Source: Allofranklinella schreckenbergeri
GTDB lineage: Bacteria; Pseudomonadota; Gammaproteobacteria; Burkholderiales; Burkholderiaceae_C
DNA: 64,000 nt
Direction: 5' to 3'
Assembly (NCBI RefSeq): GCF_003703475.1
Contig: NZ_RDQM01000001.1
Location: 1-64,000, forward strand
Positions 56,280-64,000 of this stretch are shown here, one piece after another. The notes beneath the pieces are model-generated. The model was not told where the DNA came from. It searched no databases and saw nothing but the letters and a program-made list of their open reading frames with translations. Each line of letters begins with the position of its first letter. Positions within the stretch are counted from its first letter, which is position 1. Both the position numbers and the translations under genes were made by a program.

Positions 56280-58199
56280 TCATGCCGCAGTTGGCGCCGG
56301 ATCGGTCTTGGCTTCTGGAGTACCACCGCTGCTGCTGTCGCCGCCAGATGGTGTGCGCGGCGTGAAATCCTTGGGCGGACGCGGCTCCCGCCCCTCCATG
56401 ATGTCCACAACCTGCTCGCGCCCGATGGTTTCCCAGGTCATGAGCGCCTGCATCATGGCTTCCATCTTGTCGCGGTTCTCTTCCAGAATTTTTTGGGCAA
56501 CAGCGTATTGCTCGTCCAGAATGCGGCGAATTTCCGCATCCACACGCTGCTGCGTCGCTTCACTAATCGTTGTGGTTTTGGTGACACTGCGGCCCAAGAA
56601 GACTTCGCCTTCGTTTTCCGCATAAACCATTGGCCCCATTTCCGGACTCATGCCATAGCGGGTCACCATGTCACGCGCGATTTTGGTCGCACGCTCGTAA
56701 TCGTTAGAGGCGCCGGTAGAAATCTTCTTAACGAACAAGTCCTCAGCAATACGCCCGCCAAACAAGATGCTGATTTGATTGAGCATCTGGTCGAAATACA
56801 TGCTGTGCGAATCACGCTCGGGCAATTGCCAAGTCACCCCCAGGGCGCGACCGCGCGGCATGATGGTCACTTTGTGCACCGGATCGGTGCCAGGCAGCAC
56901 CTCCGCCACAATGGCATGGCCCGCTTCATGGTATGCAGTGGCACGCTTTTCTTCTTCGGTCATGACCATGCTGGCGCGCTCAGGCCCCATATAGATCTTG
57001 TCCTTGGCTTTTTCAAAATCCTGCATTTCAACCACGCGGGCATTGCGGCGCGCAGCCATCAAGGCCGCTTCATTGCAAAGGTTGGCCAAATCAGCGCCAC
57101 TCATGCCAGGTGTGCCACGGGCAATGATGGTGGGGCTGACGTCCTGCCCAATGGGGATTTTGCGCATGTGCACATTCAGGATTTGCTCACGCCCACGAAT
57201 GTCGGGCAAGGTCACGTAGACCTGACGGTCGAAACGGCCTGGACGCAACAAGGCGGAATCCAGAATATCGGGGCGGTTGGTGGCGGCGACCACAATCACG
57301 CCAAGGTTGGTTTCAAAACCATCCATTTCCACCAACATCTGGTTCAGCGTTTGCTCTCGCTCATCATTGCCACCGCCCAGACCTGCGCCACGCTGGCGGC
57401 CCACGGCATCAATTTCATCGATGAAGATGATGCAGGGGGCATTTTTCTTGGCGTTTTCAAACATATCGCGCACGCGCGCGGCACCCACGCCAACAAACAT
57501 CTCTACGAAGTCAGAGCCTGAAATGCTGAAAAACGGCACTTTGGCTTCGCCTGCGATGGATTTAGCCAACAACGTCTTACCCGTGCCAGGGGGGCCAACC
57601 AACAGCAAACCACGTGGGATACGCCCCCCCAAACGCTGGAATTTCTGCGGGTCTTTCAGGAAGTCAACTACCTCCTTGACCTCTTCCTTGGCTTCATCAC
57701 AACCTGCCACATCGGCGAACGTGACGGTATTGTTGCCTTCATCCAGCATGCGCGCCTTGCTTTTGCCAAAGCTGAAAGCGCCACCTTTGCCGCCGCCTTG
57801 CATTTGACGCATGAAGTAAATCCATACGCCAATGAGCAACAGCATAGGCCCCCAGCTGATAAGCAAAGACCCCAATAAAGAACGTTGTTCACGCTCCTTG
57901 ATATTGAACTTGACATCGGCATTGAGCATGTCGTTGATCAAGTTGCGGTCCAGAAAGGTGCCTGTAGTGCGAATGCGTGAGCCATCGACGGCTTTGGCAA
58001 TGATCTCCACACTACCCGAGCCCATTTCCTGCACTTCCGCTTCCTGAATTTCGCGGTTTTGCACCATGGAAATGAATTCAGAATAAGGCTTTTGCTGCGA
58101 ATTGGCGCCCATGCCTGTGTCGAACTGTTTGAACACGGTAAACAGAACGGCAATGAGCACCAGAAACGGCACTGCCTTGGTAAGCCATTGGTTGTTCAA
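56280..58199 (-). CDS. ftsH: ATP-dependent zinc metalloprotease FtsH
   Basis: FtsH is the membrane-bound AAA+ protease that degrades LpxC, heat-shock sigma factor and misassembled membrane proteins. The 639-aa product has an N-terminal membrane segment (residues 8-22), a periplasmic domain, and a second membrane segment ([15 protein letters not shown] near residue 118). Walker A is GPPGTGKT near residue 205, Walker [12 protein letters not shown], and the zinc site HEAGH is near residue 425. The C-terminus is a Pro/Ser/Gly-rich tail. rlmE, normally upstream, is missing here; hemH is divergent instead. Confidence 0.97.
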   Translation of the reverse strand: MNNQWLTKAVPFLVLIAVLFTVFKQFDTGMGANSQQKPYSEFISMVQNREIQEAEVQEMGSGSVEIIAKAVDGSRIRTTGTFLDRNLINDMLNADVKFNIKEREQRSLLGSLLISWGPMLLLIGVWIYFMRQMQGGGKGGAFSFGKSKARMLDEGNNTVTFADVAGCDEAKEEVKEVVDFLKDPQKFQRLGGRIPRGLLLVGPPGTGKTLLAKSIAGEAKVPFFSISGSDFVEMFVGVGAARVRDMFENAKKNAPCIIFIDEIDAVGRQRGAGLGGGNDEREQTLNQMLVEMDGFETNLGVIVVAATNRPDILDSALLRPGRFDRQVYVTLPDIRGREQILNVHMRKIPIGQDVSPTIIARGTPGMSGADLANLCNEAALMAARRNARVVEMQDFEKAKDKIYMGPERASMVMTEEEKRATAYHEAGHAIVAEVLPGTDPVHKVTIMPRGRALGVTWQLPERDSHSMYFDQMLNQISILFGGRIAEDLFVKKISTGASNDYERATKIARDMVTRYGMSPEMGPMVYAENEGEVFLGRSVTKTTTISEATQQRVDAEIRRILDEQYAVAQKILEENRDKMEAMMQALMTWETIGREQVVDIMEGREPRPPKDFTPRTPSGGDSSSGGTPEAKTDPAPTAA

Positions 58200-58432
58200 G
58201 CTACTTGCTCCTGAAAACGGCGCATCAAAAGGTTGAGCGCCTCAGAGATTGAATGACGTGGGAAGCCCCGACAAATCACCACTGCCTACCCGTTTCGCAA
58301 TGGTAATTGGCCAGGAAGTGCGGACGATTCTATGCCTTTCAAGCAATACACAGTGTCTGAAAGGCTTTCCGTGCCCAAGGGACATTGGGCAAAGCCGGAA
58401 GCAGAGAATGCACTTGAGGGCTGAGCAATAAT

Positions 58433-59470
58433 ATGGCCCAAATTATGCTTGCTTCCCATCACCCTGCCCCCCCCTCCCCTGACGAACGCATTGGCGTGTT
58501 GCTGTGCAACCTGGGCACTCCCGATGCTCCCACGCCTGCCGCTGTCAAACGCTATCTGACGCAATTTCTCAGCGACCGCCGTATCGTCCAGTTACCGCCG
58601 CTGCTCTGGCAACCTATCTTGCGTATGCTGGTGCTGCCCCGCCGCAAAAAAGCTTCTGCAGAAAAGTACCAGAAAATCTGGACGGAAGAAGGCTCCCCGC
58701 TGCTGGTGCATACACGCAAACAGGCGCTCATGCTCAAAGGCTGGTTAGGCGAGGCGGGAATGCGCGGCATTGAAGTGGAAGCTGGTATGCGCTACGGCAA
58801 TCCCAGTATTGCCGCGCAGTTGGAGCGCTGGCGCGCGCAGCATATCCGTCACATTCTGATCGTGCCGCTCTATCCTCAGTATTCAGCGACGACAACCGCC
58901 AGCGTGGAAGATGCTGTCAACGCCTGGGCCCAAACCCAACCGCAAGCCCCCACATTCAAGCTCATCTCCCATTACCCCGCTGACGCCGGTTACTTGAACG
59001 CCCTGGAACACAGCGTGCGGCAGCATTGGATGACGCACGGACGCGCCGAGCAATTGGTGATGAGCTTTCACGGCATTCCGCAGCGCAACGTCGAGCAGGG
59101 CGACCCCTACCAACAGCAATGCTTGCAAACAGCCCAAGCCCTGGCGCAACGTTTGGGTTTAACGGCTGAGCAGTACTGCGCCACCTTTCAATCGCGTTTT
59201 GGGCGCCTGCCCTGGATCAAACCCTACACACAACCCACGCTGGAAGCGTTGGCGCGCCAAGGCGTGAAAACGGTGGATGTCATCTGCCCAGGCTTTGCCA
59301 GCGACTGTATCGAAACCCTGGAGGAAATCGATATGGAGGTGCGCCAGGCCTTTCTCGACCAAGGCGGCCACGAATTCCGTTACATCCCCTGCCTCAATGA
59401 ACGCCCCGAGTGGATTTCGGCGCTGCGTGATTTGGTCATACACCATTTGCGAGAGTGGCGACAGCCGTAG
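58433..59470 (+). CDS. hemH: Ferrochelatase
   Basis: HemH inserts Fe(II) into protoporphyrin IX, the last step of heme synthesis. The 345-aa product has IGVLLCNLGTPDAPTP near residue 20, FLSDRRIVQLPP, and YPQYSATTTASVEDAV. The catalytic His is in SFHGIPQRNVEQGDPY near residue 205, then FQSRFGRLPWIKPYT and CPGFASDCIETLEEI. Length is normal. It is divergent from ftsH across a 233-bp gap and converges on a small membrane protein. Confidence 0.96.
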   Translation: MAQIMLASHHPAPPSPDERIGVLLCNLGTPDAPTPAAVKRYLTQFLSDRRIVQLPPLLWQPILRMLVLPRRKKASAEKYQKIWTEEGSPLLVHTRKQALMLKGWLGEAGMRGIEVEAGMRYGNPSIAAQLERWRAQHIRHILIVPLYPQYSATTTASVEDAVNAWAQTQPQAPTFKLISHYPADAGYLNALEHSVRQHWMTHGRAEQLVMSFHGIPQRNVEQGDPYQQQCLQTAQALAQRLGLTAEQYCATFQSRFGRLPWIKPYTQPTLEALARQGVKTVDVICPGFASDCIETLEEIDMEVRQAFLDQGGHEFRYIPCLNERPEWISALRDLVIHHLREWRQP

Positions 59471-59528
59471 GACTTGCACGCTTCAATCGGGCAGGTCTTG
59501 CTTGCGCTCTTTTTTGCCAAAGGCAGTG

Positions 59529-59810
59529 CTACTGGGGTGATGGCCTTTGCATGACCAAGGACAGCAGCAAGGCCTGCACAGCGATCAACGCCGTATACGT
59601 CGCCATCCGGCCATCCTCGCCAGTCCACACCAGGCCGGCCAGCAGCACGGTGCTGCCCAGCAAGCCGCCCGCCAGAGCGCAAACCCACCAACGCATGCGC
59701 CACTGCCTGCGCCTGAACACCAGCCGCGCCAACCCTGTGGAGAGCACAGCCACGCCCCAGGCTGGCGCCAACAAGGCCAGCAAATGCGCGACAAAAGCAG
59801 AAGCAGCCAT
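59529..59810 (-). CDS. Small three-TM membrane protein
   Basis: The 93-aa product has three hydrophobic segments (AHLLALLAPAWGVAVLSTGL; WVCALAGGLLGSTVLLAGLV; YTALIAVQALLLSLVM) with a basic loop RRRQWRMRW after the first. I do not recognise the family. An ATG 3 bp earlier is equivalent. It is downstream-oriented after recO with repeat R12 between. Codon use looks normal, so it is likely real. Confidence 0.65.
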   Translation of the reverse strand: MAASAFVAHLLALLAPAWGVAVLSTGLARLVFRRRQWRMRWWVCALAGGLLGSTVLLAGLVWTGEDGRMATYTALIAVQALLLSLVMQRPSPQ

Positions 59811-59815
59811 CACAC

Positions 59816-59898
59816 AATCAATCTATTTCAAAGGAAAATCTGCTTCAATACAGAATTGCCGAAACAAGTTAAAATTTTTTCCTATTGATATACAAAAT
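59816..59898. repeat. Dispersed palindrome R12 (supplies the recO stop)
   Basis: It starts CTATTTCAAAGGAAAAT, has core AATTGCCGAAACAAGTT, and ends TTTTTTCCTATTGATATACA (orientation B). The recO stop codon is formed from its right edge. Confidence 0.75.
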
Positions 59899-60752
59899 CA
59901 CAAGCGACGCAGCCCCCGAATCAGGCGCTGCGTATGCAAGTCCCCACCCAGGAAATGCGCAAACGCTGCACGCAATTGGGGCTTGATATCCGCCACGCCA
60001 GCATCCACGGCCTTCATGCATTCCAGTAAAGCCTGCGGGGAGGCCAAGGCCCGCTCGATCGCCAACCACTGCGCGCCGCTCAAGCTGCGCCGCCCGTCTG
60101 TGACGGCATGCAACCCCACCTCGGGGATTAGCGCATAGCGCCTTTGCTCCTGCAAGGGCTGCTGATCCACGGTTTGGCAGGCCAAATCGGGCAGCATGCC
60201 CAACTGCCGCAAGAGCACCAGCTCAAACGCGCGCAGCAGCGTCTCCAAAGCCTGCCCCGGCGCCTGGGCCAGCGCATGCAAAGTGGCCATATACGCATCA
60301 AAAACCGCCGCATGCGGCTCGCTGCGCACCAGCATGCGCATCAGCAATTCATTGAGATACATCCCCGCCAACAACGCCTCACCACGAGGCGCTGCCGGAC
60401 CGCCAGCGCGCTCCACACCACGAATAGCCCCGATCTCCCCGCCCTCCCCTTCGGCGTAGGAGTAATCGACACGCAGCAATTGCAACGGCAACAACAACGC
60501 TCGGAAATTGGACGTGGGCTTTTTGGCCCCTTTAGCCACCAGCGTCACGCGCCCCTTTTCACGCGTGAACAGCTCCGCGATCACGCTGGATTCACTGCAG
60601 GGATATTGGTGCAGCACAAACGCATGGTGCTGAGAAGCGCGCCGCAGTTGGCGCGCGGGCGGCGCATGGGCCTTGCTTCTGGATGCGCGGGAAGGGCTGG
60701 ATCCCTTAACCTGCCCTTCAGTCGGCCAGGCAAAGGCATCCCCATCATTCAT
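59898..60752 (-). CDS. recO: DNA repair protein RecO
   Basis: RecO loads RecA with RecF/RecR and anneals SSB-coated strands. The 284-aa product has an N-terminal OB fold ([21 protein letters not shown] near residue 43, then [21 protein letters not shown]). A helical C-terminal domain follows ([13 protein letters not shown]). The first 40 residues are extra and Ala/Arg-rich. The start overlaps the era stop by 8 bp, as in many proteobacteria. It ends at repeat R12. Confidence 0.94.
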   Translation of the reverse strand: MNDGDAFAWPTEGQVKGSSPSRASRSKAHAPPARQLRRASQHHAFVLHQYPCSESSVIAELFTREKGRVTLVAKGAKKPTSNFRALLLPLQLLRVDYSYAEGEGGEIGAIRGVERAGGPAAPRGEALLAGMYLNELLMRMLVRSEPHAAVFDAYMATLHALAQAPGQALETLLRAFELVLLRQLGMLPDLACQTVDQQPLQEQRRYALIPEVGLHAVTDGRRSLSGAQWLAIERALASPQALLECMKAVDAGVADIKPQLRAAFAHFLGGDLHTQRLIRGLRRL

Positions 60753-61704
60753 AGCCGTAAGCGCGCAGACGCGAGGCGTCGTCCGACCAGCCCGAGCGCA
60801 CCTTCACCCATAGCTCGATAAACACCTTGGCATCAAGCAGTTTTTCCAATTCTTGGCGCGCCTCCGTGCCGATGCGTTTGAGGCGTTCACCGCGCTCACC
60901 AATCACCATCGCCTTATGGCTGTCCCGCTCAACCACGATGCTTGCCGCAATCCGCACCATGCGGTTGGCCGTTTTTCCCGGCTCTTCGGTAAAGGTGTCA
61001 ATCAGCACCGTCGAGGTATAGGGCAACTCATCGCCCGTCAGGCGAAACAGTTTTTCGCGAATGATCTCCGAGGCCAGAAAACGCTCGCTTTTATCCGTCA
61101 GCTCATCCTCGGCGTACCACCAATCCTGCTCAGGCAAATAAGGCCTGCAAACCTCCAGCAAGTGCGCCACATCCTTGGGGTTTTTCGCCGAAATAGGCAC
61201 AAACTCCGCAAAGTCATGCCGCTCCTGCATGGATTTAAGCCAAGGCGCCAGCTCCGAGCGCCTATGCAAAACGTCCAGCTTGTTGGCAACCAAAATCGTC
61301 GGCAGGCGCCCTTCAAAAAGGGAAAGCACTTGGGCATCTTTCAGCGAAAAATTGCCCGCCTCCACGACGAACAACACCAAATCCACATCACCCACCGTTC
61401 CTACAACGGCCTTATTCAGCGACTTATTCAACGCCGATAAATGTTTGGTCTGAAAGCCCGGGGTATCCACGAAAACATACTGCGTATCCCCTACAGAGCG
61501 TATCCCCGTGATGCGGTGGCGCGTTGTCTGCGCTTTACGCGATGTAATGCTGATTTTCTCGCCCACTAAAGCATTCAGCAGTGTGGACTTGCCCACATTC
61601 GGTCGCCCCACAATGGCAATCAAACCGCACCGCACGGGCCCCGCCCCTTGCTCAGTGGACGCCGCCTTCTCGCCCGGGCCTTGCTGAAAAGATGGTTGAT
61701 TCAT
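60745..61704 (-). CDS. era: GTPase Era
   Basis: Era is an essential GTPase for 16S rRNA maturation and 30S assembly. The 319-aa product has the G1 loop [18 protein letters not shown] near residue 31, [21 protein letters not shown] and a C-terminal KH domain ([20 protein letters not shown] near residue 253). It overlaps rnc by 4 bp and recO by 8 bp, so translation is coupled. Confidence 0.97.
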   Translation of the reverse strand: MNQPSFQQGPGEKAASTEQGAGPVRCGLIAIVGRPNVGKSTLLNALVGEKISITSRKAQTTRHRITGIRSVGDTQYVFVDTPGFQTKHLSALNKSLNKAVVGTVGDVDLVLFVVEAGNFSLKDAQVLSLFEGRLPTILVANKLDVLHRRSELAPWLKSMQERHDFAEFVPISAKNPKDVAHLLEVCRPYLPEQDWWYAEDELTDKSERFLASEIIREKLFRLTGDELPYTSTVLIDTFTEEPGKTANRMVRIAASIVVERDSHKAMVIGERGERLKRIGTEARQELEKLLDAKVFIELWVKVRSGWSDDASRLRAYGYE

Positions 61705-62420
61705 TTCTTCTTTCCTTTCCCCTTCATTCGATGGGAACGCCCTTCAAGCTCCAAAGCTTTCAACACCCCGGCCGCAGCCTGCTGCTCTGCCGCTTTACGG
61801 GAAACACCCTTACCCGTAGCGCTTAGCTTCACAGAACTCACCCGGCAGAGCACCACAAAAATTTGTTGATGGTCTTGCCCCTGCACTTCCTGCAGCTCGT
61901 ATTCAGGCAAAGCCATGCGGCGCGCTTGCAGCCATTCCTGCAACTGGGTTTTTGCATCCTTGGCTTTGACCTGTGCGGTCGAAGACAGATCCACATCCCG
62001 GAAGCAGTGCGCAACCCATTGCTGCGCCCAAACCAAACCCCCTTCGAGATAAATCGCGCCAATCAATGCCTCAAATGCATCCGCCAGCGTTGAAGGGCGC
62101 AAATGGCCTTCCGTTTTACGCTCCCCTTCGCCCATCAACAACGCATCTTGCAAACCCAAACGCAACGCAATGCCATGCAAAGACTGTTCACACACCAAAT
62201 TGGCCCGCGTGCGTGAAAGTTCCCCTTCGCTTGCCCGTGGCAAGCGCTCCATCAACCAATGGGAAATACAAAGGTTCAATACCGCATCACCTAGAAACTC
62301 TAGCCGTTCATTATGCGTACTTGAATAACTACGGTGGGTACAGGCCTGTTTAAGACGGGCACTGGCAACATTCAGTTGCGGCAAAACCTCGCGCAACGAA
62401 GAAATTAGTAGAGCAGACAC
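61701..62420 (-). CDS. rnc: Ribonuclease III
   Basis: RNase III cuts double-stranded RNA in rRNA and mRNA processing. The 239-aa product has [20 protein letters not shown] near residue 28 (signature with catalytic Glu and Asp), and [17 protein letters not shown] with the second acidic pair. The C-terminal dsRBD is [20 protein letters not shown] and [14 protein letters not shown]. It ends in a basic [12 protein letters not shown] tail. The start is a GTG at 62420, four bases after the upstream stop, without a strong ribosome-binding site. Confidence 0.96.
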   Translation of the reverse strand: MSALLISSLREVLPQLNVASARLKQACTHRSYSSTHNERLEFLGDAVLNLCISHWLMERLPRASEGELSRTRANLVCEQSLHGIALRLGLQDALLMGEGERKTEGHLRPSTLADAFEALIGAIYLEGGLVWAQQWVAHCFRDVDLSSTAQVKAKDAKTQLQEWLQARRMALPEYELQEVQGQDHQQIFVVLCRVSSVKLSATGKGVSRKAAEQQAAAGVLKALELEGRSHRMKGKGKKK

Positions 62421-62424
62421 AAAT

Positions 62425-62814
62425 TTATTTAGAACTGGCGTGAAGCTTATAAGTCAAATAGGCAGGCCCCACCAAGGGGATTTCACGCACATAATCCACA
62501 TTAACAACAACTTGATCGTTTTGCTTTGAAACCTGCAAATCTTTGGAGGAAACAGGATCCGAGTACTGATCCAAATACTCAACGCTTGCAACTCGATCGT
62601 AAATTTGACGAATCTCCAAAACCGTATTTCCGGCAGAAGCCTGCTTCAAAACACGCTTAATTGCCAAATACTCAGTCATCACAGGAACCGACTTAAAAAC
62701 CACATATCCCGCAAAAACCAAAACCGCCGCCAACAAGCACAAGCTAATAAAGGTCATGCCGCGCTGGCGAGAAGCCAAATTTAACGCACCGCTTCGAGAA
62801 GACAGCATTTTCAT
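62425..62814 (-). CDS. DUF4845 family membrane protein
   Basis: The 129-aa protein has a pilin-like N-terminus: basic residues, RQRGMTFISLCLLAAVLVFAG (the hydrophobic helix), then a soluble part ending PAYLTYKLHASSK. This matches DUF4845, a conserved gene between lepB and rnc in beta- and gamma-proteobacteria. The ATG at 62814 has GGGGTGATC upstream. Function unknown; type IV pilin-like fold and coupling to signal peptidase are suggestive only. Confidence 0.88.
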   Translation of the reverse strand: MKMLSSRSGALNLASRQRGMTFISLCLLAAVLVFAGYVVFKSVPVMTEYLAIKRVLKQASAGNTVLEIRQIYDRVASVEYLDQYSDPVSSKDLQVSKQNDQVVVNVDYVREIPLVGPAYLTYKLHASSK

Positions 62815-62837
62815 GATCACCCCAAAAAATCAAAAGA

Positions 62838-63836
62838 TTAATTTATTTTCCCAATGCGCCCAAGGTCGGATACATTCATCCAAACCGCCACAGCACGACC
62901 CACGATATTCTCTTCCGGAACAAACCCCCAAGCTCGCGAATCAGCCGAATTATCACGGTTATCACCCATCACAAAGAAGTGACCTTTAGGCACGCGGCAT
63001 GTCACACCTTCTATGCTGTAATCACAGTCCTCACGAAACTTCTTGAACGACTCGTAAGGCACCAGTCCAGGCTCAACGTGAGGATTATTCAACACTTCGT
63101 AGGAATGCCCCCCTAAGTTTTCCTCCCAACGCTTCGCATGACGCATCGAATCACGGTCGAAATAGTCAGGTTGAGGAACCGTATTAACGGATTGACCATT
63201 AACCGTCAGCTTCTTATTGAGATAACTCACGGTATCACCCGGCACTCCAATCACACGTTTAATGTAATCCTTGCGTGGGTCTGGCGGATAACGAAACACC
63301 ATCACCTCTCCACGTCCAGGCTCGCGCCCTTGTGTCAGCTTCGCATTCCAAACAGGCATCCGCAAGCCATAGGTGAATTTATCCACCAAAATCAAATCAC
63401 CCACCAGCAAAGTAGGAATCATAGAGCCGGAAGGAATGCGGAAAGGCTCATACGCAAATGAGCGCAGCACAAAAACCGCCGCTATGACAGGAAACAGCCC
63501 GGCCGTCCAATCCAGCCACCAAGGCTGTCGCATCACATTTCTTGCTGCACTTTTAATATCAATTTCTTCAACCGCAACACCCTGAGCCTCCAAGGCCTTT
63601 TGACGCGCTGTCAATTTCTCAACCAACGCATCCGCCTGGCGCTTTCGGCGTGGCTGAAAATAAATCTTCTCAGCAACCCAATAAGCGCCCGTAACAACCG
63701 TTGCCAACAACAAAAGCAATGGAAAGTTACCCTCTATACGCCCCATCAGCCACAAAGCAATATAACCAACCACCAAAGCCAGTTGCACGCCAGTGAATAC
63801 AGCAATAAATTTCACAGGTACGCCTATCCGCCACAC
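62838..63836 (-). CDS. lepB: Signal peptidase I
   Basis: LepB removes signal peptides from exported proteins at the outer face of the inner membrane. The 332-aa product has N-terminal membrane segments (VKFIAVFTGVQLALVVGYIA; PLLLLLATVVTGAYWVAEKI). The catalytic Ser is in RIPSGSMIPTLLVGD near residue 136 and the catalytic Lys in DYIKRVIGVPGD near residue 190. GHFFVMGDNRDNSADSR follows near the end. The GTG at 63836 starts 2 bp after the lepA stop; a GTG at 63815 is an alternative start. Confidence 0.95.
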   Translation of the reverse strand: MWRIGVPVKFIAVFTGVQLALVVGYIALWLMGRIEGNFPLLLLLATVVTGAYWVAEKIYFQPRRKRQADALVEKLTARQKALEAQGVAVEEIDIKSAARNVMRQPWWLDWTAGLFPVIAAVFVLRSFAYEPFRIPSGSMIPTLLVGDLILVDKFTYGLRMPVWNAKLTQGREPGRGEVMVFRYPPDPRKDYIKRVIGVPGDTVSYLNKKLTVNGQSVNTVPQPDYFDRDSMRHAKRWEENLGGHSYEVLNNPHVEPGLVPYESFKKFREDCDYSIEGVTCRVPKGHFFVMGDNRDNSADSRAWGFVPEENIVGRAVAVWMNVSDLGRIGKIN

Positions 63837-63838
63837 AA

Positions 63839-64000
63839 TTAATCTTCCACCTGCAAGATAGCCAAAAAGGCTTCCTGCGGCACTTCTACCGAACCAATTT
63901 GCTTCATGCGCTTTTTTCCAGCCTTTTGCTTTTCCAACAACTTACGCTTACGAGTAATATCCCCACCATAGCATTTTGCCAACACGTTTTTACGCAAGGC
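63839..64000 (-). CDS. lepA: Elongation factor 4 (LepA), 3' end only
   Basis: The last 53 codons are present: [20 protein letters not shown], then [20 protein letters not shown] and the end ILQVED. These are the conserved C-terminus of LepA, the ribosomal back-translocase. The rest lies beyond the window. It is the upstream partner of lepB in the same transcript. Confidence 0.93.

Noticed and set aside
58200-58432. Heat-shock (sigma-32) promoter of ftsH
   Set aside because: CTTGAAA occurs on the minus strand at 58338-58344, but no CCCCAT-like -10 lies at the right distance.

Overview
The window looks like chromosome of a Burkholderiales bacterium, most likely of the Comamonadaceae kind. The evidence is the protein families themselves (YpbQ-like methyltransferase, HisZ next to PurA, the lepA-lepB-DUF4845-rnc-era-recO order) and the GC-rich codon use over most of the window. 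The genus cannot be fixed by reading alone. Nearly everything is housekeeping: there is no prophage, CRISPR array or large island. Transposons have worked on the left end and on leuA.

Layout. 1-2.6 kb is a pile of IS5-superfamily debris: a decayed transposase, a complete 848-bp IS, an inverted 305-bp fragment of the same IS, and a third truncated transposase. 2.7-7.0 kb (minus) is lpxK, a phosphoribosyltransferase, purA and hisZ, then tRNA-Pro on plus. 7.6-12.6 kb (minus) is carA, a small unknown gene and carB. 12.8-20.2 kb (plus) is dapC, a holin-like membrane protein, tlyA, metF, rlpA, dusB and fumC. 20.2-22.6 kb holds a probable acquired DUF262/DUF1524 gene behind a non-coding block bounded by 20-bp direct repeats. 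22.8-30.8 kb carries an Fe(III)-type ABC permease and ATPase, a hydrolase, an ArsC-like protein, murB, yajQ, queC, a tRNA-Leu(UAA) split by a group I intron, and a metallo-beta-lactamase protein. 30.9-38.0 kb (minus) has a DASS transporter, the sulfate-uptake operon sbp-cysT-cysW-cysA, and rodA. 38.2-42.4 kb has gph, a hydrolase, selD, selC (tRNA-Sec) and a flavoprotein. 42.5-47.8 kb has a methyltransferase, csbD, leuA broken by a second copy of the 848-bp IS, an AraC regulator and a NYN-domain protein. 48.0-53.7 kb has selA, a membrane protein, selB and a YeiH-type exporter. 53.8-64 kb has scoA-scoB, folP, ftsH, hemH, recO, era, rnc, a DUF4845 protein, lepB and the 3' end of lepA.

Four things stand out. 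First, all four genes of the selenocysteine pathway (selA, selB, selC, selD) lie within 13 kb, yet no selenoprotein is visible here. Second, tRNA-Leu(UAA) is interrupted after the first anticodon base by a compact 241-nt group I intron whose P1-P9 pairings can be drawn by eye. Third, a dispersed, AT-rich, roughly 75-bp imperfect palindrome occurs about a dozen times, always in or at the edge of intergenic gaps, and in several cases supplies the stop codon of a neighbouring gene. It looks like a MITE/REP-class family and is the best candidate for something undescribed. Fourth, leuA is cut by an IS with a clean 3-bp TCA duplication; removing the IS restores the frame exactly.

Both ends of the window (up to about 8 kb and from about 54 kb) are visibly less GC-rich than the middle. 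All coordinates and structures come from reading the sequence; no database search or folding program was run.
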